From Firmicutes bacterium UBA5559 (lineage in GTDB: Bacteria; Bacillota; Clostridia; Peptostreptococcales; Anaerovoracaceae), in NCBI GenBank assembly GCA_002425705.1, contig DIMT01000037.1:1-6799 (forward strand): DNA of 6,799 nt, given 5' to 3'. The translations under genes were made by a program, and so were the position numbers. Below the pieces are notes generated by a model. That model ran no database searches. It had not been told where the DNA came from and worked only from the letters and a program-made list of their open reading frames with translations. Positions 1 to 5,495 of this stretch are shown here, in pieces; the stretch's first letter is position 1; every line of letters begins with the position of its first letter.

Positions 1-63
1 GACGCCCTGAACAAATGGGGACTGCCCTGGGAAGAAGATTTCAATCCGGTGCTGGTGGACTAA
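1..63 (+). CDS. Probable carboxynorspermidine dehydrogenase (saccharopine dehydrogenase family), C-terminal end only
   Basis: An open frame enters from the left edge and stops at TAA 61-63, leaving 20 residues that include LNKWGLPWEE and end in VLVD. This tail cannot be assigned by domain. The call rests on position: the next gene, nspC, starts 2 nt after the stop, and nspC is commonly preceded by the enzyme that supplies its substrate. That enzyme condenses aspartate semialdehyde with a diamine to give carboxynorspermidine or carboxyspermidine. The LNKxGLPWEE-type ending is compatible with that family as I remember it. Another spermidine-branch enzyme remains possible. Confidence 0.5.
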   Translation, partial: DALNKWGLPWEEDFNPVLVD

Positions 64-65
64 AG

Positions 66-1214
66 ATGAAGCAAGAAAATGAATTGCTGCCACTGCTGGG
101 GGGGATTTCTTCCCCCAGCTATGTGGTGGATGAAGAGGCGATGCTTTCCAATCTGAAGATCCTGAAAGGGGTATCAGACCGGACCGGGTGCCGTATCCTG
201 CTGGCGCAGAAGTGCTTTTCCATGTTTCCTCTATATCCATTAATTGGGGAATATCTTCACGGAACCACTGCCAGCGGCCTTTTTGAGGCGAAGCTGGCCA
301 AGGAGCATATGAAGGGGGAAAATCATGTATTTTCGGCCGCCTACCGGGAAGAGGAAATGAACGAGATTCTCGAAATCTGCGACCACATTGTTTTTAATTC
401 CTTCTCGCAGTGGACCCGTTACCGGGATAAGGCCTTAGCCTCTGGCAAGACCTGCGGCATCCGGATCAATCCGGAATGCTCCACCCAGGAAGGGCATGAC
501 ATTTACGACCCCTGTGCCCCCTATTCCCGATTGGGGGTAACAAAGGAAAATTTCCGTCAGGATCTGTTGGAAGGAATCAGCGGGCTCCATTTCCACACCC
601 TCTGTGAACAGGATTCCGATGCACTAAAGATAACCCTGAAGGCGGTGGAAGAATCCTTCGGCGAATACCTTCATCAGATGGAATGGATCAACCTGGGAGG
701 CGGACACCACATTACCCGGCCGGGCTATGATCTAGCCACCCTGGAAGAATGCATCCGGCATCTTCAGGAAACCTATCAGCTTCGGGTCTATCTGGAACCG
801 GGGGAAGCGGTGGCCTATCAGGCGGGCTATCTGGTTTCGGAGGTCCTGGATATTATAAAAAACGGCATGGAGATCCTGATCCTGGATGCTTCGGCAGCCT
901 GCCATATGCCGGATGTGTTGGAAATGCCCTATCGACCGGACATCATCGGAAGCGGGATGCCGGGGGAGAAGACCTTCACGTACCGGCTGGGAGGGCCTAC
1001 CTGCCTTTCCGGCGATATCATAGGAGATTATTCCTTTGACCAGCCGGTTCGAGTAGGGGAGAGACTGATCTTTCTGGACATGGCCATCTATACCATGGTC
1101 AAGAATAACACCTTCAACGGCATGAACCTACCATCGATTTACCGGCTGAATAAGCAGGGGATTGAATTGGTGAAAGCCTTTGGATACGAGGATTTTAAAG
1201 GTCGATTGGGATGA
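66..1214 (+). CDS. nspC: Carboxynorspermidine/carboxyspermidine decarboxylase
   Basis: This is a cytoplasmic PLP enzyme of the alanine-racemase-fold (group IV) decarboxylases. It removes CO2 from carboxynorspermidine or carboxyspermidine to give norspermidine or spermidine. The protein has 382 residues, close to the family's usual length. The PLP lysine is expected to be K49 in LAQKCFS, followed by GTTASGLFEAKL (67-78), HFHTLCEQ (175-182), the phosphate-binding GGG of GGGHH (211-215), EPGEA (244-248), CHMPDVLEMPYRP (279-291), PTCLSGD (311-317) with the likely catalytic C313, and the C-terminal Y342-VKNNTFNG segment. ATG 66 is chosen because it lies 2 nt past the upstream stop and gives the family N-terminus. 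The frame stays open upstream to an ATG at 15, but that extension overlaps the previous gene and reads as nonconserved residues. The tight spacing implies one transcript with the upstream gene, ended by the hairpin at 1233-1265. The substrate (nor- or carboxyspermidine) cannot be settled from sequence alone. Confidence 0.95.
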   Translation: MKQENELLPLLGGISSPSYVVDEEAMLSNLKILKGVSDRTGCRILLAQKCFSMFPLYPLIGEYLHGTTASGLFEAKLAKEHMKGENHVFSAAYREEEMNEILEICDHIVFNSFSQWTRYRDKALASGKTCGIRINPECSTQEGHDIYDPCAPYSRLGVTKENFRQDLLEGISGLHFHTLCEQDSDALKITLKAVEESFGEYLHQMEWINLGGGHHITRPGYDLATLEECIRHLQETYQLRVYLEPGEAVAYQAGYLVSEVLDIIKNGMEILILDASAACHMPDVLEMPYRPDIIGSGMPGEKTFTYRLGGPTCLSGDIIGDYSFDQPVRVGERLIFLDMAIYTMVKNNTFNGMNLPSIYRLNKQGIELVKAFGYEDFKGRLG

Positions 1215-1232
1215 AAATTTGAAAAATGGAAG

Positions 1233-1265
1233 ACAGCAGTCATCAGCGTGTGATTGCTGTTTTTT
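1233..1265 (+). terminator. Rho-independent terminator after nspC
   Basis: ACAGCAGTCA (1233-1242) pairs with TGATTGCTGT (1251-1260) in a 10-bp stem with one G-U pair and an 8-nt loop. Six T residues follow at 1260-1265. It lies 18 nt past the nspC stop, so it should end the polyamine transcript before the promoter at 1282. Confidence 0.85.
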
Positions 1266-1281
1266 CTATGGATATAATGAT

Positions 1282-1310
1282 TTGACAAATGACGATTACT
1301 GTGTTAATAT
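1282..1310 (+). promoter_or_regulatory. Sigma-A promoter of the two-gene unit at 1363-2185
   Basis: A perfect -35 box TTGACA (1282-1287) is separated by exactly 17 nt from a -10 box TAATAT (1305-1310), one mismatch from consensus. It lies between the nspC terminator and the next gene. The predicted transcription start is near 1317, inside the tandem repeats, leaving a leader of about 45 nt. By sequence it should be a strong vegetative promoter. Confidence 0.85.
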
Positions 1311-1334
1311 TTACTAAATTACTAAATTACTAAA
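1311..1334 (+). repeat. Three perfect tandem copies of TTACTAAA in the promoter/leader
   Basis: TTACTAAA occurs at 1311-1318, 1319-1326 and 1327-1334, and a partial copy, TTATAA, follows at 1335-1340. The array begins directly after the -10 box and covers the predicted transcription start. It is therefore placed to act on initial transcription or as a protein-binding site, or to vary in copy number by slippage. No function is shown by sequence alone. Confidence 0.9.
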
Positions 1335-1362
1335 TTATAATATTCAAACAGGAGGTGGTCGT

Positions 1363-1839
1363 ATGAAAATACCCACAGGATTAAAACACAAACCGGTGAT
1401 CGTTTCCGAGGATTACGATAAAGTGGATGGCCGGAACCATGGTTCCGATGCAAAGGGACTTTCTCTGGGGCTGGCCCAGTGGAATGACCGGGGAAAGGTG
1501 GATATATCAGCCAAGGTTTGGCGTCACACCGGAGGCAAATGGTCCAGACAGTCGGAAGAGCTGCCTTTGCACCGGGTACTGGACCTGGCCATATTTATCG
1601 CCCGATCCCAGCAATATTTCCGGGAAGCCTACCGGATACCGGGCCTCTATGATCGGGAGAATCCCGGGATTGACCGGATTGCCTTGCAAGGAGGAGCCCT
1701 GGACGTAGCCGTATGCCTGGATAATGAAAATCTGGATGAAGATATCCAGCTGTTCCGAGATGCCCTGGCCAGGGATGATGAGATGCTGAGCGAACGGTTC
1801 AGCCGTCTTTCCGCTATGCTGAAAGAAATGGGTTACTGA
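1363..1839 (+). CDS. Conserved protein of unknown function, DUF6530-like
   Basis: This 158-residue soluble protein has no signal peptide or membrane segment. Its start is firm: AGGAGG at 1350-1355 lies 7 nt before the ATG. I associate its N-terminal pattern (LKHKPVIVSEDYDKVDG at 7-23), the SDAKGLSLGLAQW stretch (28-40) and the WSRQSEELPLHRVLDLAIFI helix (60-79) with the DUF6530 family of short Bacillota proteins. That match is from memory and was not searched. The middle reads as beta strands (KVDISAKVWRHTGGKW) and the C-terminal third is acidic and helical. No catalytic motif is recognised. It is the first gene of its own transcription unit, and the following GIY-YIG-like gene begins one base after its stop, so the two are probably translated together. 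Biochemical role is unknown. Confidence 0.85.
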   Translation: MKIPTGLKHKPVIVSEDYDKVDGRNHGSDAKGLSLGLAQWNDRGKVDISAKVWRHTGGKWSRQSEELPLHRVLDLAIFIARSQQYFREAYRIPGLYDRENPGIDRIALQGGALDVAVCLDNENLDEDIQLFRDALARDDEMLSERFSRLSAMLKEMGY

Positions 1840-1840
1840 T

Positions 1841-2185
1841 ATGGAAAACAAGCAAAATAGAAAAGAAATGATTGCTGAGTATAAAGCCAAGCCGGAAAGC
1901 GGAGGGGTCTTTGCCATTAAAAATACCCATTCCGGCAAAGTTTTCCTGGACGGGGTTTTCAATCTGGAGGGGAGCGAGAACCGATTCCGGTTTTCCGTCA
2001 AGACTGACCTTTGCCCCTTGCATCAGCTGAAGGATGATTGGAACCGATATGGAAAGGATTCCTTTGAGTTTCAGGTGTTGGAACGGCTGACCATTAAGGA
2101 AGGGCAGAGCCAAAGGGAATTCAAGGATGACATCAAAACCTTAAAAGAAATCTGGCAGGAAAAGCTGACGGATCAGTTATACTGA
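1841..2185 (+). CDS. Degenerate GIY-YIG-like small protein
   Basis: This is a 114-residue charged, soluble protein. Residues 21-24 (GGVF), then the IKNTHSGKVFLDGVFNL stretch (26-42), then DDWNRYGKDSFEFQVLERL (65-83) match the layout of compact GIY-YIG-family proteins. Those normally read GIY or GVY, then YIG or FIG about ten residues later, then a W...G...F-F..LE segment. Here the two signatures read GVF and FLDG, so the tyrosines and the second-motif isoleucine-glycine pattern are lost, and nuclease activity is doubtful. The C-terminal 30 residues are predicted helical and lysine/glutamate rich. The ATG lies one base after the previous stop without a strong ribosome binding site (a weak GAAAG precedes it), which suggests coupling to the upstream gene. 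The family assignment comes from pattern recognition. It could instead be a binding or regulatory derivative of the fold. Confidence 0.75.
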   Translation: MENKQNRKEMIAEYKAKPESGGVFAIKNTHSGKVFLDGVFNLEGSENRFRFSVKTDLCPLHQLKDDWNRYGKDSFEFQVLERLTIKEGQSQREFKDDIKTLKEIWQEKLTDQLY

Positions 2186-2207
2186 CCTGTGTTAGTCATT
2201 TAATAGG

Positions 2208-2234
2208 AAAAAAGCGGGCCCAAGGGCCCGCTTT
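2208..2234. terminator. Bidirectional hairpin terminator between convergent genes
   Basis: AAAGCGGGCC (2211-2220) pairs perfectly with GGCCCGCTTT (2225-2234) around the tetraloop CAAG. On the minus strand the stem is followed by six T residues (the As at 2208-2213), making a strong terminator for the ferritin transcript ending at 2248. On the plus strand only TTT follows before C, so termination of the 1363-2185 unit depends mainly on the GC-rich stem. Confidence 0.88.
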
Positions 2235-2247
2235 CAAATTCAGTTTA

Positions 2248-2763
2248 TTAATCCAGAATCAGGGAAGGAGCAGCATAGACTCTGGCGCCCATCTCGCTGT
2301 CCAGCATGTAAAGTCCCTTGGCATCGGAGCCGAAGAGGTCGTATCGCTGAATCAGTTCTTCTGCATTCTTTTCTTCTTCACCCTGTTCTTTGACAAACCA
2401 GTTGAGGAATTCCAGGGTTCGGAAATCCTTCACCTTCAGGGCTTCTTCATATATGGTATTGATGGAGGCAGTAACAAACTGTTCATGCTCTAAAGCTCCA
2501 TCCAGAGGTGTTTTGAAGTTATCATACTTTTTATCCGGTCCTTCGATGGCCGTCAGAACCACCTCTTGTCCGTTATTCTGCAGGTAGGTCAGGAACAGCA
2601 TGGCGTGGTCCCGTTCTTCCTGAGCCTGAACCTTGAACCAGTTGCCAAAGCCGGCCAGTCCTTTGCCATAGTAATAATTGGACATGTCCAGATACAGGTA
2701 AGCGGAGAAAAATTCTTTGTTGATCTGTTCGTTTAGTAATTTGACTACTTTCTTGTCCAGCAT
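2248..2763 (-). CDS. ftnA: Bacterial non-heme ferritin
   Basis: This 171-residue four-helix ferritin subunit should oxidise Fe(II) and store it as a mineral in a 24-subunit cytoplasmic cage. By analogy with E. coli FtnA, the ferroxidase-centre ligands are all present: E17 (NKEFFSAYLYLDM), Y24, E49 and H52 in QEERDH, E93 in EHEQF, and Q126 and E129 in KEQGEEEK. The long loop between helices B and C (about 70-86) and the final short helix are of normal size. There is no heme-binding bacterioferritin signature. ATG 2763 is supported by AGGAGG 7 nt upstream (plus-strand CCTCCT at 2771-2776). It is the second gene of an operon, beginning 18 nt after the racemase-like gene stops, and it ends at the strong hairpin at 2208-2234. 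No separate promoter fits in the 18-nt gap, although one inside the upstream gene is possible. Confidence 0.95.
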   Translation of the reverse strand: MLDKKVVKLLNEQINKEFFSAYLYLDMSNYYYGKGLAGFGNWFKVQAQEERDHAMLFLTYLQNNGQEVVLTAIEGPDKKYDNFKTPLDGALEHEQFVTASINTIYEEALKVKDFRTLEFLNWFVKEQGEEEKNAEELIQRYDLFGSDAKGLYMLDSEMGARVYAAPSLILD

Positions 2764-2781
2764 AATAATACCTCCTGTTTT

Positions 2782-3576
2782 CTATAACTCGATTTCCATT
2801 GGTTCACTTAATTCAACCTTTCCGTCTAAAAGCAGCCCGGTGATTCGGCCTTGGTCCTTATGGATCTCCACCATCAGATCTCCTTTCGGCTGATGGATCG
2901 TGAAACGGTGCTGTCCGGATTCAATGGAATCCGTCAGTGCACAGGCCAGGGCCACCGACCCGGAACCGCAGCTTCCTTCGAAAAAGGTGCTATTGATATC
3001 TTTTACCCACACAACGGGAGTCATAAACTGTTTCTCCTCCTGGAAAAACATCACCCCAAGAGCAGAGGGATCATATTTCTTTAATACTTTTTCCTTGATT
3101 GCTGCAAAAGATTTTTCTGTTGCCGGCATTCCGACAGCGATGACGTGAAGGATTCCTTCAAACACCACGAGAGGCAAAGGGTGGCCTTTAAAATCCATTC
3201 GATCATGGGTCAGCGGCAGGGGCATTTCCACCGAAGCCGTATCTTGGCTGGTATTGACTGTTACCCAAAGGGGGTGGTTGATGCCGCTTACTTGAATTTC
3301 TACCTGGCAGACCCCGGAAACTCCTTGCTCCTTAGCCAAATAAAGGCCAAAGCTTCGGGAAGCATTGCCGCAGAATTCCATTCCCCCCATTTCCATCCTT
3401 CTTAAGCATCCCTCCATCTCTGGCCGGATAAAAGCCACTTGTTCCCCGTCCAGTTGTTCCAGAGACAGCAGCTTCTCGGACAAGGAACTGTAACGACTTC
3501 GTTCCACGGGGGACAGGACGAAAATGGTCCGGTTGCCGGCCGGGTCAGCGATAAAAATACGAAGCTTTTCTTTCAT
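2782..3576 (-). CDS. PLP-independent amino-acid racemase, DapF fold, CntK (histidine racemase)-like
   Basis: This 264-residue protein has two mirrored DapF-type halves. The two catalytic cysteines are C69 in MEFCGNASRS and C203 in FFEGSCGSGS, the usual thiol pair that swaps the alpha proton of an amino acid. The surroundings differ from true diaminopimelate epimerase and resemble S. aureus CntK as I recall it: DPAGNRTIFV near the N-terminus (CntK has NPSGNMTILV), GEQVAFI (44-50), GVMFFQEEKQFMTPVVW (174-190), GSCGSGS (201-207) and FTIHQPKGD (225-233). CntK makes D-histidine for staphylopine. The substrate here is unproven and could be histidine, lysine or another amino acid. ATG 3576 is preferred because GGAAGGGAG ends 5 nt upstream. 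A TTG at 3597 would add seven residues but has no comparable site. It leads the operon with ferritin 18 nt downstream. No cntL or cntM gene is in the window. Confidence 0.88.
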   Translation of the reverse strand: MKEKLRIFIADPAGNRTIFVLSPVERSRYSSLSEKLLSLEQLDGEQVAFIRPEMEGCLRRMEMGGMEFCGNASRSFGLYLAKEQGVSGVCQVEIQVSGINHPLWVTVNTSQDTASVEMPLPLTHDRMDFKGHPLPLVVFEGILHVIAVGMPATEKSFAAIKEKVLKKYDPSALGVMFFQEEKQFMTPVVWVKDINSTFFEGSCGSGSVALACALTDSIESGQHRFTIHQPKGDLMVEIHKDQGRITGLLLDGKVELSEPMEIEL

Positions 3577-3581
3577 TGAAA

Positions 3582-3590
3582 CTCCCTTCC
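3582..3590 (-). promoter_or_regulatory. Ribosome binding site deciding the racemase start
   Basis: On the minus strand GGAAGGGAG ends 5 nt before ATG 3576. This favours that start over the in-frame TTG at 3597, which lies upstream of this site. Confidence 0.75.
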
Positions 3591-3607
3591 TGTTCAATCT
3601 CTACTCC

Positions 3608-3636
3608 AATATATCAAACTTCTGAGAAAGGAACAA
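3608..3636 (-). promoter_or_regulatory. Candidate promoter of the racemase-ferritin operon
   Basis: On the minus strand, TTGTTC (plus-strand 3631-3636) and TATATT (3608-3613) are separated by 17 nt. Transcription would start near 3601, leaving a leader of about 25 nt before ATG 3576. The -35 box has two mismatches to consensus, so strength is probably moderate and an activator or repressor may matter. The inverted repeat at 3648-3671 lies just upstream. Confidence 0.6.
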
Positions 3637-3647
3637 GATTTCCGCCC

Positions 3648-3671
3648 TTTTTCATGCAAAAACATGAAAAA
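3648..3671. repeat. 9-bp inverted repeat between divergent promoters
   Basis: TTTTTCATG (3648-3656) and CATGAAAAA (3663-3671) are perfect inverted copies around the 6-nt spacer CAAAAA. Neither strand has a T-run after the stem, so it is not a typical terminator. It lies 12 nt upstream of the minus-strand -35 box and 35 nt upstream of the plsX -35 box, a good place for a dimeric regulator. The identity of any regulator is unknown. Confidence 0.7.
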
Positions 3672-3706
3672 TCATTGGGAAAAAAGCCATTCTGAGCCTC
3701 TTGAAA

Positions 3707-3735
3707 TTGCCAAAAGCGGTAATGTGTGGTACAAT
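3707..3735 (+). promoter_or_regulatory. Promoter of plsX-rnc-smc, with extended -10
   Basis: TTGCCA (3707-3712) and TACAAT (3730-3735) are spaced by 17 nt, and TGG immediately before the -10 box gives the TGN extended element. Transcription would start near 3742, giving a leader of about 50 nt before plsX. No FapR-like operator was recognised around it. Confidence 0.75.
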
Positions 3736-3793
3736 AGCATGGCAAACTTTTACAGAAAATAAAACAGCTGACCAATATAGGGGAGGATTGAAT

Positions 3794-4807
3794 ATGAAAA
3801 TCATTCTGGATGGAATGGGTGGGGACAATGCCCCTTCGGAAATCGTCAAGGGAGCGGTGGAAGCGGCTCGGCATATCGAGCACCAGATCATACTGGTAGG
3901 AGATGAAGAACGGATTCGGACCGAACTCTCCGGCTATACCTATGACCCTGAGCAGATCGGCATCCGCCATGCACCAGATGTCATCACCAACGATGATGCT
4001 CCGGTTAAGGCCGTCCGAACCAAGACGGAATCCTCTATGGTGGTGGGACTCAACATGATTAAAAACGGAGAAGGGGACCTGTTCATTTCCGCCGGAAATA
4101 CGGGAGCCCTTATGGCCGGAGGCCTTTTTATCCTGGGGCGGATCCAGGGCATTGACCGGCCGGCTTTAGCCAGCATCTATCCCATCCTGGGCCATATTCC
4201 TTCTCTATTAGTAGACGCAGGGGCCAATGCTGAGTGCAAACCGGTGAACCTGCTGGAGTTCGGAACCATGGGAAGCATTTACATGGAAAAGGTGCTGGAT
4301 CGGAAAAACCCGTCCGTGGGCCTGGTCAACATCGGGTCGGAGGAAACCAAGGGCACCACGGTCATCAAAGCAGCTTATGAACTACTGGATAAAAGCGATA
4401 TCAACTTTATCGGCAACATCGAAGCCCGGGACGTACCTAAGGGAAAAGCGGAAGTCATCGTCTGCGACGGCTTTGTGGGTAATGTGATCCTGAAGCTGAC
4501 CGAAGGACTGGCCTGGAACATCCTGAAGCTGCTGAAAGCCAAGTTCACCGCCGGAATCAAATCCAAGCTGGGAGCTCTTCTGCTGAAGGATAAATTCGGA
4601 GAATTAAAAAGCGAATTTGACTATTCCGAGTACGGCGGAGCACCGATTCTGGGAATCAAAGGGGCAGTCGTGAAGATCCATGGATCTTCCAATGCCAACG
4701 CGGTGATGAACGCCATTTTTAAAGGAATTCCTTATGTAGAAAACAAGGTGGTTCAGATCATTCAGAATTCTGTTGAAGAGATCGAGGAGATCCTGATCAG
4801 TGAATAG
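3794..4807 (+). CDS. plsX: Phosphate acyltransferase PlsX
   Basis: PlsX turns acyl-ACP and inorganic phosphate into acyl-phosphate, which PlsY uses to acylate glycerol-3-phosphate in the first step of phospholipid synthesis. It is a peripheral membrane enzyme. The protein has 337 residues, the normal length. Family landmarks are the N-terminal ILDGMGGDNAP (4-14), SAGNTGALMAGG (99-110), LLVDAGANAECKP (138-150), NIGSEETKGT (179-188), NFIGNIEARD (204-213) and CDGFVGNVILK (224-234). The amphipathic helical region around 238-275, used by this family for membrane contact, is present. ATG 3794 is supported by GGGGAGG at 3780-3786, 7 nt upstream. The frame is open further upstream to a TTG at 3701, but that lies upstream of the promoter's -10 box and is rejected. 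The 3' end overlaps rnc by 8 nt. No acpP, rpmF or fab gene accompanies it in this window. Confidence 0.97.
   Translation: MKIILDGMGGDNAPSEIVKGAVEAARHIEHQIILVGDEERIRTELSGYTYDPEQIGIRHAPDVITNDDAPVKAVRTKTESSMVVGLNMIKNGEGDLFISAGNTGALMAGGLFILGRIQGIDRPALASIYPILGHIPSLLVDAGANAECKPVNLLEFGTMGSIYMEKVLDRKNPSVGLVNIGSEETKGTTVIKAAYELLDKSDINFIGNIEARDVPKGKAEVIVCDGFVGNVILKLTEGLAWNILKLLKAKFTAGIKSKLGALLLKDKFGELKSEFDYSEYGGAPILGIKGAVVKIHGSSNANAVMNAIFKGIPYVENKVVQIIQNSVEEIEEILISE
4784..4789 (+). promoter_or_regulatory. Ribosome binding site for the GTG start of rnc, inside plsX
   Basis: GAGGAG lies within the last codons of plsX, 10 nt before GTG 4800. It supports the non-ATG start that overlaps the plsX stop. Confidence 0.75.
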
Positions 4808-5495
4808 CAGTGAATTTCAGAAAATCTTATCCTACCGGTTCCGGAAACCAGAACTTTTAACCAGGGCACTGACCCATAGTTCATTTAACGGGAGCCAGGA
4901 GGAATATCAAGAAGAAAACTATGAAAAGCTGGAGTTTTTAGGAGATGCCTTTCTAGATGCGGTGGTTAGCCAATGGCTGATACAGGATCATCCGGATATG
5001 AAGGAAGGAGATTTGTCTAAAACAAGAGCCTTGATCGTATGTGAAAAATCCCTGGCCAGAATCGCCCTTCAGCTGGGGATTCCTCCTTTTATCCGGATGA
5101 GCCGGGGAGAGGAAATCACCGGTGGGCGGGACAGACCTTCCATCCTGGCCGACACGGTGGAAGCAGTCATAGGGGCAATTTTCCTGGATGGCGGATACGA
5201 TGCTGTCCGGGATTTTATTCTGAAAACCTTCCGGGAAACCTTTCAGGAAGCCCTCCAGGATGGCGGGAAAAAGGATTTCAAGACCCAGCTCCAGGAGCTG
5301 CTTCAGCAGCGGGGAACCGTTGAAATCCGTTATGTGGTGGTAAAAGAAGAGGGCCCGCCTCACGATAAAACATTTTATGTAAACTTGATAATTGAAGGAT
5401 CTTTGGGTGGCTCCGGCCAGGGAAGATCCAAGAAAGAAGCAGAACAGAGAGCCGCAGAAGATGGGCTGAAAAGGGGTGTAGGTATTGTATTTTAA
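4800..5495 (+). CDS. rnc: Ribonuclease III
   Basis: RNase III cuts double-stranded RNA during rRNA maturation, mRNA turnover and antisense control. It works as a cytoplasmic homodimer with Mg2+. The 231-residue protein has the nuclease domain at about 5-150 and the dsRNA-binding domain at about 158-226. Metal-site residues equivalent to E. coli E38, E41, D45, D114 and E117 are E42, E45 and D49 in EKLEFLGDAFLD, and D118 and E121 in ADTVEAVIGAIFLDGGYD. The dsRNA-binding domain carries DFKTQLQELLQ (159-169) and the C-terminal helix SKKEAEQRAAEDGLK (210-224). GTG 4800 is chosen because it keeps the family N-terminus and has an upstream GAGGAG. It overlaps plsX by 8 nt and smc by 11 nt, implying translational coupling in both directions along the operon. 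Nothing in the protein looks damaged. Confidence 0.97.
   Translation: MNSSEFQKILSYRFRKPELLTRALTHSSFNGSQEEYQEENYEKLEFLGDAFLDAVVSQWLIQDHPDMKEGDLSKTRALIVCEKSLARIALQLGIPPFIRMSRGEEITGGRDRPSILADTVEAVIGAIFLDGGYDAVRDFILKTFRETFQEALQDGGKKDFKTQLQELLQQRGTVEIRYVVVKEEGPPHDKTFYVNLIIEGSLGGSGQGRSKKEAEQRAAEDGLKRGVGIVF
5473..5478 (+). promoter_or_regulatory. Ribosome binding site for the TTG start of smc, inside rnc
   Basis: GGGGTG lies 6 nt before TTG 5485. Choosing this TTG gives MYFKRIEMHGFKSFA, matching the MYLKRLEIxGFKSFA beginning typical of Smc proteins. The next in-frame ATG (5506) would remove the first beta strand. Confidence 0.75.

Noticed and set aside
15..65. Upstream in-frame extension of nspC from ATG 15
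   Set aside because: It overlaps the end of the preceding gene and reads as nonconserved residues. ATG 66 gives the normal family start.
749..1039. Glycine-rich plus-strand open frame inside nspC
   Set aside because: It is an alternative-frame shadow of a clearly coding gene. The Gly/Ser repeats come from the codons of the real frame, and there is no ribosome binding site.
1273..1278. TATAAT just after the nspC terminator as a -10 box
   Set aside because: There is no acceptable -35 box at 16-18 nt upstream, where the terminator stem lies. The TTGACA-17-TAATAT pair at 1282-1310 is far better.
1311..1340. Tandem repeats as a CRISPR array
   Set aside because: The units are 8 bp and directly adjacent with no spacers, and no cas genes are present.
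1507..2001. 164-codon minus-strand open frame across the two small genes
   Set aside because: It runs antisense to two better-supported genes, has no plausible ribosome binding site and resembles no family I know.
3648..3675. Fur or FapR operator in the divergent intergenic region
   Set aside because: The dyad does not match either consensus as I know it, so only a generic inverted repeat is reported.
3701..3793. N-terminal extension of PlsX from TTG 3701
   Set aside because: It would begin upstream of the predicted promoter -10 box and add nonconserved residues. ATG 3794 has a strong ribosome binding site and the family N-terminus.
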